Source of the DNA: PALSA-243 sp963743705
GTDB taxonomy: Bacteria > Acidobacteriota > Terriglobia > Bryobacterales > Bryobacteraceae
Assembly (NCBI GenBank): GCA_963743705.1
Contig: CAVUQS010000015.1
Span: 62,001-126,000, forward strand
Direction of reading: 5' to 3'
DNA length: 64,000 bases
Of the stretch, positions 26,955 to 35,036 are shown piece by piece (position 1 is the first letter of the stretch; every line of letters starts with the position of its first letter). The notes beneath the pieces are model-generated. The model saw only the letters and a program-made list of their open reading frames with translations. It made no database searches and was not told where the DNA came from. The position numbers and the translations under genes are program-made.

Positions 26955-28793
26955 CTATCTGATTTCAAACGTGCCGAAGGAAAGGCTGAGATCGCGGGAC
27001 TCGTTGGGGGGGCGAAAGGTCTTGCTGACTTCAACGGTGAGGCCTAACTCGGGTTTGCCCACGGCGGAATCCGGCAAGGCGAAAGATGCCTCGACGGCGC
27101 CGGAGCGCACGGGCACAGAGGGGAGCGCAACTCCGTCGACAAACACGGTGAGTTCGGCGGGGCCGAGGCCCTCCGGCGAGTAGGCGGTGAGATAGAGTTT
27201 GCAGCCGGGCTTAGGCGGCGCGCCGATGCGGAGGCTGGCGCGCTTGGACATCCAACGATGGTCGACATCGATGGGGTACCATTCAGGGCCGAGCAGGTAG
27301 GCCGTCATGGGATCGGAAACGGAAACGCGCAGCGGCAATCCGCCGGCGAGGAGAGTGGAGCCGTATTTGGACGTGATATTGCGCAGCGTGCCGCCCCGGA
27401 CATCGTAGACTTCGAGGGCGCCGCGATCGAGCGCCTTAGCGGCGACGGAAGGCGCGAGGAGGTAGTCTTCGACGCGTCCCCAGGCCGGCTCATCGGTGAG
27501 TTCGGACGCGCTGTCCGGGGTCAGATATACGTTGTTGGCGCCAATCAGAATGAAAGCCTTGTCGCGAACCACGTTGAGATATTGGTCTTCGTCGACGCCG
27601 CGCAGCAGGATGGCTTCGCGGGGATGCAGTTCGTGGGCGCGCGCGACGCCGGCGACAAGATCGCGCGCTTTGACGGTAAGCCCATAGTTCCAGGCAGAAG
27701 CGCGTACGGTGCGCGGCAGAACCAGCATCAAATAGAGCACGCCAAGCGCGATGGCGGCGGTTTGCGCGCCACTCCCGCGCTTCCAGGCTTCGGTTAGTCC
27801 CCAGGCGCCGAGCCATGCCAGTCCAATCACGGGAATGTAAGGGTAGTATTCGGTGCGGTGATCGCGCAAGGGGAGCATGGGCGCGAAAGTCACCAGATAC
27901 CAGACGATGCAAAAGAGCGCGGCATAGCGTCCGGTGCGCCATTTCCGGACCAGGAATATCAGGAGCGCAAGCGATAGGACGGCGATGGCGGCCAGCATCA
28001 TCCAGCGGCGCATGAATGGAGGCGTTTCGAGATAGACCGGGCCAAGAGACCAGCCCCAATAGGTGGCCAGCGTGCGCACCAAAGATGGGCCAAAGTGCAT
28101 GGCGTATCCGCCAGTTGCCGGCGGCGGAGCGGCCACCATGTGCGCGACCGCGTATGCGATCGACACGGCGAACATCGGCAACGTGCCGCGGAAGAATTTG
28201 CGGCCGCAGAGAAGCGTGTATCCGGCGGCAAGCGCGGGGTAAACAACATTGACTTCCAGCGCGCCGAAACCAAGCAGGAAGACGACCCACTCCGCGGCCT
28301 TGTAGCGGCGGTCGCCGGTTTCGACGTAGCGCATCAGCAGGTAAAGCGCGCCGAGCAGGAACGCGGCGCACATCACTTCGTTGTAGACGCAGGCCCAGCC
28401 CAGCGGCTCCATGGTTGAGCTATTGACGGTCCAGAGAATGGCGGCTAAAAAGCCCGCGGCGCGGCTTCCCGTGAGGCGGGTCCCAACGGTTTGGGCGAGG
28501 GCGAGACCCACGAACTGCGTAGCGAAAATGACGATGCGATAAGGGAGGGCGTTCAGCCCGAATAGGGCGTAACCCACGATGAAGAAAGCGCGCTCGCTCC
28601 AAGGCCGGATGGTCCCCTGCGCTTCGGGACGGAACAGCGCGGAAAGCAGACCGGGAAAACCGTGGATGTGGTTGTAGAGGCTGAGCCAGGCGAAATCGTC
28701 GGCGCGGAACCAGGCTTCGAACCCCCGCCAATGGACCACGAGACAGATGAGTGCCGGGACCGTCCAATACGCCACGGCCCTGGCGCGGGTCAT
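26955..28793 (-). CDS. multispanning GT39/PMT-like membrane protein
   Basis: A 612-residue protein with about ten membrane helices. WFRADDFAWLSLYNHIHG near residues 28-45 has the two acidic residues of the first external loop seen in GT-C enzymes; DHRTEYYPYIPVIGLAW near 310 is another conserved-looking loop. The last 200 residues are soluble and beta-rich. Its start overlaps the lipoprotein stop by four bases (ATGA), so it belongs to the operon with the molybdopterin oxidoreductase. The substrate is unknown. Confidence 0.7.
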   Translation of the reverse strand: MTRARAVAYWTVPALICLVVHWRGFEAWFRADDFAWLSLYNHIHGFPGLLSALFRPEAQGTIRPWSERAFFIVGYALFGLNALPYRIVIFATQFVGLALAQTVGTRLTGSRAAGFLAAILWTVNSSTMEPLGWACVYNEVMCAAFLLGALYLLMRYVETGDRRYKAAEWVVFLLGFGALEVNVVYPALAAGYTLLCGRKFFRGTLPMFAVSIAYAVAHMVAAPPPATGGYAMHFGPSLVRTLATYWGWSLGPVYLETPPFMRRWMMLAAIAVLSLALLIFLVRKWRTGRYAALFCIVWYLVTFAPMLPLRDHRTEYYPYIPVIGLAWLGAWGLTEAWKRGSGAQTAAIALGVLYLMLVLPRTVRASAWNYGLTVKARDLVAGVARAHELHPREAILLRGVDEDQYLNVVRDKAFILIGANNVYLTPDSASELTDEPAWGRVEDYLLAPSVAAKALDRGALEVYDVRGGTLRNITSKYGSTLLAGGLPLRVSVSDPMTAYLLGPEWYPIDVDHRWMSKRASLRIGAPPKPGCKLYLTAYSPEGLGPAELTVFVDGVALPSVPVRSGAVEASFALPDSAVGKPELGLTVEVSKTFRPPNESRDLSLSFGTFEIR

Positions 28794-29338
28794 TTCGCTT
28801 CCAACGCCACGCTTCGCGCTACTACGCCGAGTTGCCGCCGGTCGCCGTTCGCGGGGGGCATGGCCTTATCGAGGTGAAAATCGACGCGCACAGAATCTCC
28901 GCTCAGCGAGCTGGCGGCAATCTCACGCTTGTACTCGGCCTGTCCTTCCGCTGAAAACGTTTGCGGCGGCAGGGCGGTTCCATTGACCGAAGCCGAAAGA
29001 GTGATGCTGTGCAGCTTCTCGACCGCCACCTGGGGCAGAGAGAACGCGAAATTGAGCACCGCGCCCTGAGCCGCGGCGCCGATGGGCGGGCGCAGATTGA
29101 CGGAGAAGTCTTTGCCGGTCCAGCGCCAGGCGTTGGCTTCGATGGGGTAGAAGCCGCTGATGAGCTGACTAGCGCCTTTGGGATCGCCCATGGCGACAGT
29201 CGAGAGGAGTTTGGGAGCGCTGGGCGCCTCTTCCACTGTCTCCTTGGTGGGAACATTCTGTTTGCCGGAGCAGCCGGCGAATATGAGCGCGAGCGCGGCG
29301 AGAGCCGGGGCGGCGCAGAACCTTCGTGCGTTCTTCAT
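28790..29338 (-). CDS. lipoprotein of unknown function
   Basis: About 182 residues beginning MKNARRFCAAPALAALALIFAGC. The lipobox LIFAGC near residue 23 marks it for lipidation. The mature part contains beta-strand segments (FSVNLRPPIGAAAQGAVLNFAF, SITLSASVNGTALPPQTF) that resemble a carbohydrate-binding or Ig-like sandwich. ATG at 29338 overlaps the TGA of the oxidoreductase by one base (TGATG), and its own stop overlaps the next start (ATGA), so translation is coupled on both sides. Confidence 0.7.
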   Translation of the reverse strand: MKNARRFCAAPALAALALIFAGCSGKQNVPTKETVEEAPSAPKLLSTVAMGDPKGASQLISGFYPIEANAWRWTGKDFSVNLRPPIGAAAQGAVLNFAFSLPQVAVEKLHSITLSASVNGTALPPQTFSAEGQAEYKREIAASSLSGDSVRVDFHLDKAMPPANGDRRQLGVVARSVALEAK

Positions 29339-31377
29339 CAGTCTCCGATTTTCTCCACTTGAACGAGACAACTATAAAAGGTTGGGCCGCCCCCGGCATC
29401 GGTGAGGCGTTCTGAAGTAAGAACATTGAGGCCGCGCTTGCCGGGCGAGCGTTTGGTCCAGCGTACCGAGGGCGCGCAGAGGACGCCCGGGCGCACGACG
29501 CCATCGATGGACGCGGTGAGGATGCACGAACCGCGCGCGTTGAAAACTCGAACCTGGTCGTTTTCCTGAATGCAGAGCCGCGCCGCGTCTTCGGCGTTGA
29601 CGTGAAGCGTGGCGGTTTGGCGATCCACTTCGTCACGGTGGCCGAAGGTGGAGTTCATGCTGTCGTCGTTTTTCGGCGAGATCAGCTCGAAGGGGTATTG
29701 GCCGCGCAGTTCGGCGTCGCCATGGCGCGATTCGATGGGTGGCGTATAGTCGAGCGTCTCGGCGTGGAATTCACACTTTCCGCTGGGCGTGCCGAAGTTG
29801 CCCTCCGCAAAGGGCTGGAACGGTTGCGGGACGCGCAGGCGAACGAAGTGTTCGCGGTCGAGTTCTTCGAGCGTGATGCCTTTGACAAACGGATGATCGG
29901 AATCGAGCAGCGCGCGGATCATATCGTCTTCGGAATCCCGCAGGCACGGGTCGTCCAAGCCCATGCGCTGCGCCAGCAACCGGAAGACTTCGACGTTCGA
30001 TTTGGCCTCGCCGGGCGCCGGCAGCGCGGGGCGAGCGAGCTGCAGATAGTAGTGGCCGTAAGCCTGGTAAAGATCGGTGTGTTCGAGAAACGTGGTGCAG
30101 GGCAGCAGAATATCGGCGTAATCGGCGGTGTCGTTCTGGAACTGTTCGAGCACGACCGTAAAGAGATCGTCGCGGCGGAGTCCGGCGAGCACAGCGTTCT
30201 GATTGGGCGCGATAGCCGCGGGGTTGGACGCGTAGACCACCATCGCTTTCACCGGCGGATCGTTGAGCTTTGTGAGCGCGGCGCCAAGTTCCGACATATT
30301 GACGAGGCGCGCTTCGCGGCCGAGGGATTTTTCCTGCAGGTCGGGGCGTTCGAGGGCAGTCTTGTTCAACCGGAACGTTTGCGAAGTCGAAAGCTGGACG
30401 CCGCCACCGACATCGCGCCAGGCGCCGACCAGCGCGGGAAGCAATCCAATAACGCGCACCGCCATGGCGCCGCGTTCCGAGCGCTGCACGCCGTAATTGA
30501 CGCGGATGGCGGCGGGACGCGTGGCGCCATATTCACGAGCCAGAGTGGCGATCTCTTCAGCCGCGATGCCAGTGAGTTCGGCGGCGCGTTGCGGCGTCCA
30601 GGGGAGGACGCGCTCGCGCAGAGCATCGAAGCCCTCGGTGTAGTTGGCGACGTAATCGGCATCGTGCAGGTTTTCGCCGATGATGACGTGCATCATGGCG
30701 AGCGCCAGGGCGGCGTCGCTGCCGGGATTGATGAAGAAATGCTTGTCGGCCGCCGCGCCGGTGCGGTTGCGATGCGGATCGATGACGTAAAACTTGGCGC
30801 CGTTACGGCGAGCCTCGACAATGAACGGCCACAAATGCACGTTGGTGCCGAGCACGTTCGCGCCCCAGGCGATGATCAACTTGGAGTGACGGAACTGTTC
30901 GGGCTCGGTGGCGTAGCGGACGCCGAGCGCCGCGGTCATGCCCGCCATTCCGGCACTGGCGCAAATGGTGCGGTCGAGGCGCGAGGCGCCGAGGCGGTGA
31001 AAGAAACGGCGGTCCATGCCGTTGGCTTGGAGCAAGCCCATGGTGCCGGCGTAGCTATAAGGCAAGATCGATTCGGAACCGAATTCGGCCGCGATGGCTT
31101 GGAGGCGGGCGGCGATGGTATCGAGGGCTTCGTCCCAGGAGATGCGCTCGAAGCGGCCTTCGCCCTTGGCGCCGATGCGGCGCTGCGGATAAAGCAAGCG
31201 ATCCGGATGATACTCACGTTCGAGGTAACGCGCGACCTTACCGCAAAGGAAGCCCCGAGTTACCGGGTGCGCGGGATTACCGCGAAGCTTGGAACCAATC
31301 CCATCCTCGACGTTGATGAGCAGCGAGCAAGTGTCGGGACAATCAAGCGCGCACACGGAGTGGCGGACGTCGGGCAT
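29338..31377 (-). CDS. molybdopterin-dependent oxidoreductase (bis-MGD, formate dehydrogenase-like superfamily)
   Basis: A 679-residue DMSO-reductase-superfamily enzyme. The N-terminus has four cysteines spaced C-x3-C-x3-C-x27-C (residues 9, 13, 17, 45) for a [4Fe-4S] cluster. WGANVLGTNVHLWPF and YASNPAAIAPNQ are the cofactor-binding blocks, and the C-terminal molydopterin dinucleotide-binding domain begins near 565 (FELISPKNDDSMNSTFGH). No Tat signal is seen, so it is probably cytoplasmic. The substrate cannot be told from sequence alone. It leads the coupled operon with the lipoprotein and membrane protein, an unusual combination. Confidence 0.85.
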   Translation of the reverse strand: MPDVRHSVCALDCPDTCSLLINVEDGIGSKLRGNPAHPVTRGFLCGKVARYLEREYHPDRLLYPQRRIGAKGEGRFERISWDEALDTIAARLQAIAAEFGSESILPYSYAGTMGLLQANGMDRRFFHRLGASRLDRTICASAGMAGMTAALGVRYATEPEQFRHSKLIIAWGANVLGTNVHLWPFIVEARRNGAKFYVIDPHRNRTGAAADKHFFINPGSDAALALAMMHVIIGENLHDADYVANYTEGFDALRERVLPWTPQRAAELTGIAAEEIATLAREYGATRPAAIRVNYGVQRSERGAMAVRVIGLLPALVGAWRDVGGGVQLSTSQTFRLNKTALERPDLQEKSLGREARLVNMSELGAALTKLNDPPVKAMVVYASNPAAIAPNQNAVLAGLRRDDLFTVVLEQFQNDTADYADILLPCTTFLEHTDLYQAYGHYYLQLARPALPAPGEAKSNVEVFRLLAQRMGLDDPCLRDSEDDMIRALLDSDHPFVKGITLEELDREHFVRLRVPQPFQPFAEGNFGTPSGKCEFHAETLDYTPPIESRHGDAELRGQYPFELISPKNDDSMNSTFGHRDEVDRQTATLHVNAEDAARLCIQENDQVRVFNARGSCILTASIDGVVRPGVLCAPSVRWTKRSPGKRGLNVLTSERLTDAGGGPTFYSCLVQVEKIGD

Positions 31378-31503
31378 TGGTAAGCACGATTATAACGTGC
31401 GCGCGCAACGAGTAAGTGCCCACTTAGCGGCGCCGGACGCGCTTATGCCGGCGCTTCCGGAGTTTTTCTATTGGCACTGCCCTGATAAACTACGGCATGG
31501 CAA

Positions 31504-31765
31504 ATGCCTGAAATCAGCCGATTTTTCGGGATCGTAATCGCGATGTTTTTACAACGATCACCCGCCTCCGCACTTCCACGTGCGCTATGGTGATCAGCAG
31601 GCGATTATCGCAATCGAAACCTTCGCTATCCTGGAAGGGGATCTGTCGCCGAGGGTGCTTGGTTTAGTAGTCGAGTGGGCGCGTGCCCACCGGGAAGAAT
31701 TGGCGTTGAACTGGGAACGCGCCCGGCAGCTGGAATCGTTGACGCGAGTGGCGCCACTGGAGTAA
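31504..31765 (+). pseudogene. DUF4160 gene interrupted by a one-base frameshift
   Basis: The 5-prime part from ATG 31504 reads MPEISRFFGIVIAMF, the typical DUF4160 opening. In the next frame, the expected continuation YNDHPPPHFHVRYGDQQ runs to a stop at 31765. The break is at a run of five T at 31546-31550, where four T would restore one open frame of about 86 codons. It is therefore either a real slippage mutation or a sequencing error. DUF4160 genes commonly sit next to DUF2442 genes, as here, four bases away. Confidence 0.75.
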
Positions 31766-31769
31766 AGAC

Positions 31770-32051
31770 GTGTTACGCGACATAACGGAAGCGCGTGCTC
31801 TGAATCCGTATCATATTTGGCTTCGATTCGACGACGGCGTCGAGGGCGTAGTCGATCTGGCGGAACAAGTGGGGTTCCGGGGCATCTTTGCAGCATTGCG
31901 CGACCCGGCCGAGTTTGCGACTTTGTTTGTCAATCATGAGCTTGGAACCGTCTGCTGGCCAAACGGCGCCGATCTCGATCCGCTGGCGCTTTATTCGGTC
32001 GTGACCGGCCAAGACATTCGGCTTTCCGGGCTGTCGCCCACGCGCGTCTGA
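31770..32051 (+). CDS. DUF2442 domain protein
   Basis: A 93-residue protein; ITEARALNPYHIWLRFDDGVEGVVDL and TVCWPNGADLDPLALYS are the usual DUF2442 landmarks. GTG 31770 has a GGAG site seven bases upstream, within the end of the DUF4160 frame. The DUF4160-DUF2442 pair looks like a small two-gene module sometimes suspected to be toxin-antitoxin-like; I infer that only from size and pairing. A 10-base palindrome AAGTATACTT (32051-32060) overlaps its stop codon and precedes the SPFH gene. Confidence 0.85.
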   Translation: MLRDITEARALNPYHIWLRFDDGVEGVVDLAEQVGFRGIFAALRDPAEFATLFVNHELGTVCWPNGADLDPLALYSVVTGQDIRLSGLSPTRV

Positions 32052-32074
32052 AGTATACTTCGGACTAGGGCGCT

Positions 32075-33100
32075 ATGAGCTTCTTTTCCAAGCAATTCAT
32101 CGACGTTATTCAGTGGACGGAACCGGGGGACGGCGTGCTGGGTTACCGCTATCCGATGGAGGATATGGAAATCCAGAACGGCGGCCAGTTGACGGTGCGC
32201 GATTCGCAGGCCGCGGTGTTCGTCAATCAGGGACAGATCGCCGACGTTTTCGGACCCGGACTCTATACCCTCAGCACGAATACGCTGCCGATTCTCACGT
32301 ATCTGATGAATTGGGACAAGGCGTTCAAGTCGCCGTTTAAATCGGACGTTTACTTTTTCTCGACGCGGTTGCAGACCAACCAGAAGTGGGGCACCGCATC
32401 GCCGATTACCATCCGCGATAAGGAATTCGGCGCCGTTCGGATGCGCGCATTCGGCATCTATTCGTATCGGATTTCCGATCCGAAAGTCTTTTACCAGAAG
32501 ATCAGCGGCACGCGCGCATCGTATACGGTTCCGGAACTCGAAGGGCAGTTGCGCAATACGATCATCGGGCAGATGACCGATCTGTTCGGCAATAGCAGCG
32601 TCGATTTTCTGGATATGGCCTCGCACCAGACGCAGCTCGGGCAGAACATGCTGGCGACGATGCGTCCGGTTTTCGCCGATCTGGGATTGCTGCTCGACAG
32701 CTTCACCGTCGAGAATATTTCGCTGCCGGAAGAGTTGCAGAAGCTGCTCGATCAGCGCATCGGCATGAACATGGTCGGCGACATGAACCGCTATACGCAG
32801 TTCCAGGTGGCGCAATCGATGCCGATCGCCGCGGCGAACGAAGGCGGCGGCCTGGCGGGCGCGGGCATGGGGCTGGGAGCCGGAATGCTCATGGCGCAGC
32901 AGGTGTTGAATTCGGCGAGGCTGGGTGGTCCGGGCGCGGGACCGGCGGCGCCGGGCGCTCCGGCAGCGGGGCCAGGGCCAGCGGCCCCGGAGGGCGGAGC
33001 TCCTGCAGGCGCGCCGGGGGCGATGAAATTCTGCATGAACTGCGGGCATCAAATTCCGAAGCCGGCGAAGTTTTGCCCGGAGTGCGGCGGGGCTCAGTAA
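32075..33100 (+). CDS. YdjI-like SPFH protein with C-terminal zinc ribbon
   Basis: A 341-residue protein. Residues 1-225 form an SPFH/band-7 domain of the virion-core-protein/YdjI type (FIDVIQWTEPGDGVLGYRYP; VNQGQIADVFGPGLYTLST; FTVENISLPEELQKLLDQR). A Gly/Ala/Pro-rich linker follows, then a zinc ribbon with cysteines CMNC and CPEC (last 25 residues). In Bacillus, YdjI acts with the PspA paralogue YdjF at the membrane. It has no membrane segment and is probably recruited. It faces two AIM24-family genes, with 22 bases between the stop codons. Confidence 0.85.
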   Translation: MSFFSKQFIDVIQWTEPGDGVLGYRYPMEDMEIQNGGQLTVRDSQAAVFVNQGQIADVFGPGLYTLSTNTLPILTYLMNWDKAFKSPFKSDVYFFSTRLQTNQKWGTASPITIRDKEFGAVRMRAFGIYSYRISDPKVFYQKISGTRASYTVPELEGQLRNTIIGQMTDLFGNSSVDFLDMASHQTQLGQNMLATMRPVFADLGLLLDSFTVENISLPEELQKLLDQRIGMNMVGDMNRYTQFQVAQSMPIAAANEGGGLAGAGMGLGAGMLMAQQVLNSARLGGPGAGPAAPGAPAAGPGPAAPEGGAPAGAPGAMKFCMNCGHQIPKPAKFCPECGGAQ

Positions 33101-33122
33101 CGCGGGCGGCCCGCGCCACTCA

Positions 33123-34178
33123 CTACCACTGTTGCCAGGAGGCGTGTGAGTTGCGCACGATCCGGACGTTCTCGCCTTCGGAGGGCGGGAAGACCGATTG
33201 AATGGCGACTCGGCCCGGCCCATAGAGCAACAGCCACATGTAGCGATTGGCCCACGATCCCCAGGCGCTCCATTGAACGCTGGGCTGCTCGAAGTGCAAC
33301 TGCATGCCGACGGATGGGTCCTTGAAGACGAGTGATTTGGGCTTGATCAGGATCGCCTCCTGATTGCCCAATTCGCGCACGAATACGTTGCCAGCCGCGT
33401 GGAGCAGCAGTAAGCCGGGCGCTTGCGGCGCGGTGAAGCGATCCATCAGCGAACCGACGGGGTAGTGAGTTTCGGTCTCGTCGCCGTTGCGGCTTTCAAA
33501 CCAGACGCCGGTGTTGAACCAATCGTATTGCACCTGGTGTGTGGCCACGAGGAACATGTGCTCGCGGACGTCCACGCCTTCGCCGGGCTGTAGGGGAACC
33601 GCGATGAGTTCGCCGGGGTCGTCCTTCGAGAACGCGATGTGGCCTGGGCCTTGAGCCTGGGTCATGATGAGCGGAAGGCCCGCAAGCATGCGCTTCCAAC
33701 CGCCTTTCATCCCCATCGTCGTGATGTTGATCTGCGGATCCTTCCACAGCAGCACGTGGTGCGAGAAGTAGACGCCGTCCTCAGGAGCGAGTTTCATGTC
33801 TGCCACTGGGACATACGCGCCTTCAATTTGGCAGAACGAATTGCCAAACTGGAGCTTCGCCATATCCTTGCGACCGGGCAACTGCGCCCAGCCGGAGGGC
33901 GAAACTTCTTCGGGCATGGAAAGCGCAGCGCCGCACAGCGCGCAACTGGTTTCGCCGCGGTGGAACGGCGCGCCGCACCATTGGCATTTGCCGGAGTGGT
34001 CGACAGGCGCGGCGTCGGAAACAACGTCGGCCACCGGTTCGGCATAGGCCTGAGGCGGAGGTACAGCAGCGGTAGCAACAGGAGGCGCGGGAGCGGCTGG
34101 ACGCTTTACCGGGGCGCCGCAACCCACGCAAAAATTCTGACCGTCACGAATTTGGGAGCCACATTGTACGCAGAACAT
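33123..34178 (-). CDS. AIM24 family protein with two N-terminal zinc ribbons
   Basis: A 351-residue protein. Zinc ribbon 1 is at residues 3-21 (CVQC, CVGC), a Pro/Ala linker follows, and zinc ribbon 2 is at about 65-83 (CQWC, CALC). The AIM24/TIGR00266-type beta domain spans about 100-345 (FCQIEGAYVPVADMKL, GPGHIAFSKDDPGELIAVPLQPGEGVDVREHMFLVAT, GPGRVAIQSVF). The family is related to the yeast mitochondrial inner-membrane protein AIM24. An AAGGAG site sits six bases before ATG 34178, and the upstream AIM24 gene ends only nine bases earlier. Confidence 0.85.
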   Translation of the reverse strand: MFCVQCGSQIRDGQNFCVGCGAPVKRPAAPAPPVATAAVPPPQAYAEPVADVVSDAAPVDHSGKCQWCGAPFHRGETSCALCGAALSMPEEVSPSGWAQLPGRKDMAKLQFGNSFCQIEGAYVPVADMKLAPEDGVYFSHHVLLWKDPQINITTMGMKGGWKRMLAGLPLIMTQAQGPGHIAFSKDDPGELIAVPLQPGEGVDVREHMFLVATHQVQYDWFNTGVWFESRNGDETETHYPVGSLMDRFTAPQAPGLLLLHAAGNVFVRELGNQEAILIKPKSLVFKDPSVGMQLHFEQPSVQWSAWGSWANRYMWLLLYGPGRVAIQSVFPPSEGENVRIVRNSHASWQQW

Positions 34179-34187
34179 AGTCGCTCC

Positions 34188-35024
34188 TTATTCGGTGTGA
34201 TGATGCACGTACATCGACTGGATACCGACGCGGCCCGGGCCGGTCATCCGGGCCAGCGCCATATTCGTTCCGCCGAAAAAGCCGGATCCGAAGCGTTGAA
34301 ATTCGACGTCCATGGTCACCGAGGAATCCTTATATAAGAAGGCGCCGGGCTCGACCATGATGCTCTCGCCGGCGGCGAGGCGGCGTTCGAAGACGTTGCC
34401 GTAGCCATGCAGGATCAACAGGCCGGGGGTGCTGGTGGTGATGAAACGATCCATATACATGCCCTGGCCGCCGAAAAGGATATTGGTGAGGCCTTTGATG
34501 CGTATGAACGAATAGCCGATTTGATGCGAACTGAGCAGGAACGCGTGCTCGCGAACATCGAGTTCCATACCGGGATGGAGCGGCAGTACGACCAACTCGC
34601 CCGTGGCGTCGCGCGAAAACGCGATGCGGCCGGGGCCGGTAGCTACGCTGATGATGAACGGCATGCCCGCGAAGGCCCGTTTCAGGCCGCCCGAGAGCTG
34701 CAGGACGCTCAAGGGCACGTTGACGTCCTTCCACAGCATGACGTGATGCTCGAAGAAGATCGAATCGCCGGCGCCAAGATTGATTTCCGCGACAGGGACG
34801 ATTTCGCCTTCGACCTGGCAGGTGCTGGCGCTAAACTGGATCTCCGTCATATCGCGGATGCGCGGGGCTTCACGCCAGCCCGATTCGCTGACCAGATTGC
34901 GAATATCGAGCGGCGCACCGCATGCGCGGCAGGCGGTCGCAGCCTTTTCATTCATGCTTTGGCACCACTGGCACTGGATGCGTTCGAGCGGCGCCCCGGC
35001 GGGCATATGAGCGGCGTCAGTCAC
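34188..35024 (-). CDS. AIM24 family protein with one N-terminal zinc ribbon
   Basis: A 278-residue paralogue of the next protein with one zinc ribbon (CQWC at 18-21, CRAC at 33-36) and the same beta domain: TCQVEGEIVPVAEINL, GPGRIAFSRDATGELVVLPLHPGMELDVREHAFLLSS, GLLILHGYGNVFERRLAAGE, GPGRVGIQSMYV. Translation starts at GTG 35024, and its AGGAG site overlaps the stop codon of the NtrX-like gene 12 bases upstream. It is therefore part of the two-component operon. Confidence 0.87.
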   Translation of the reverse strand: MTDAAHMPAGAPLERIQCQWCQSMNEKAATACRACGAPLDIRNLVSESGWREAPRIRDMTEIQFSASTCQVEGEIVPVAEINLGAGDSIFFEHHVMLWKDVNVPLSVLQLSGGLKRAFAGMPFIISVATGPGRIAFSRDATGELVVLPLHPGMELDVREHAFLLSSHQIGYSFIRIKGLTNILFGGQGMYMDRFITTSTPGLLILHGYGNVFERRLAAGESIMVEPGAFLYKDSSVTMDVEFQRFGSGFFGGTNMALARMTGPGRVGIQSMYVHHHTE

Positions 35025-35036
35025 GATAGGCGTCTC

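Noticed and set aside
25828..27183. 451-codon open frame covering parts of two minus-strand genes
   Set aside because: It spans the boundary of two real genes, has low-complexity composition and no recognisable motif.
29602..31383. 593-codon open frame opposite the molybdopterin oxidoreductase
   Set aside because: The GC-rich codon bias of the real gene keeps the opposite strand open; the translation is rich in Arg/Gly/His with no domain, whereas the sense strand has clear family motifs.
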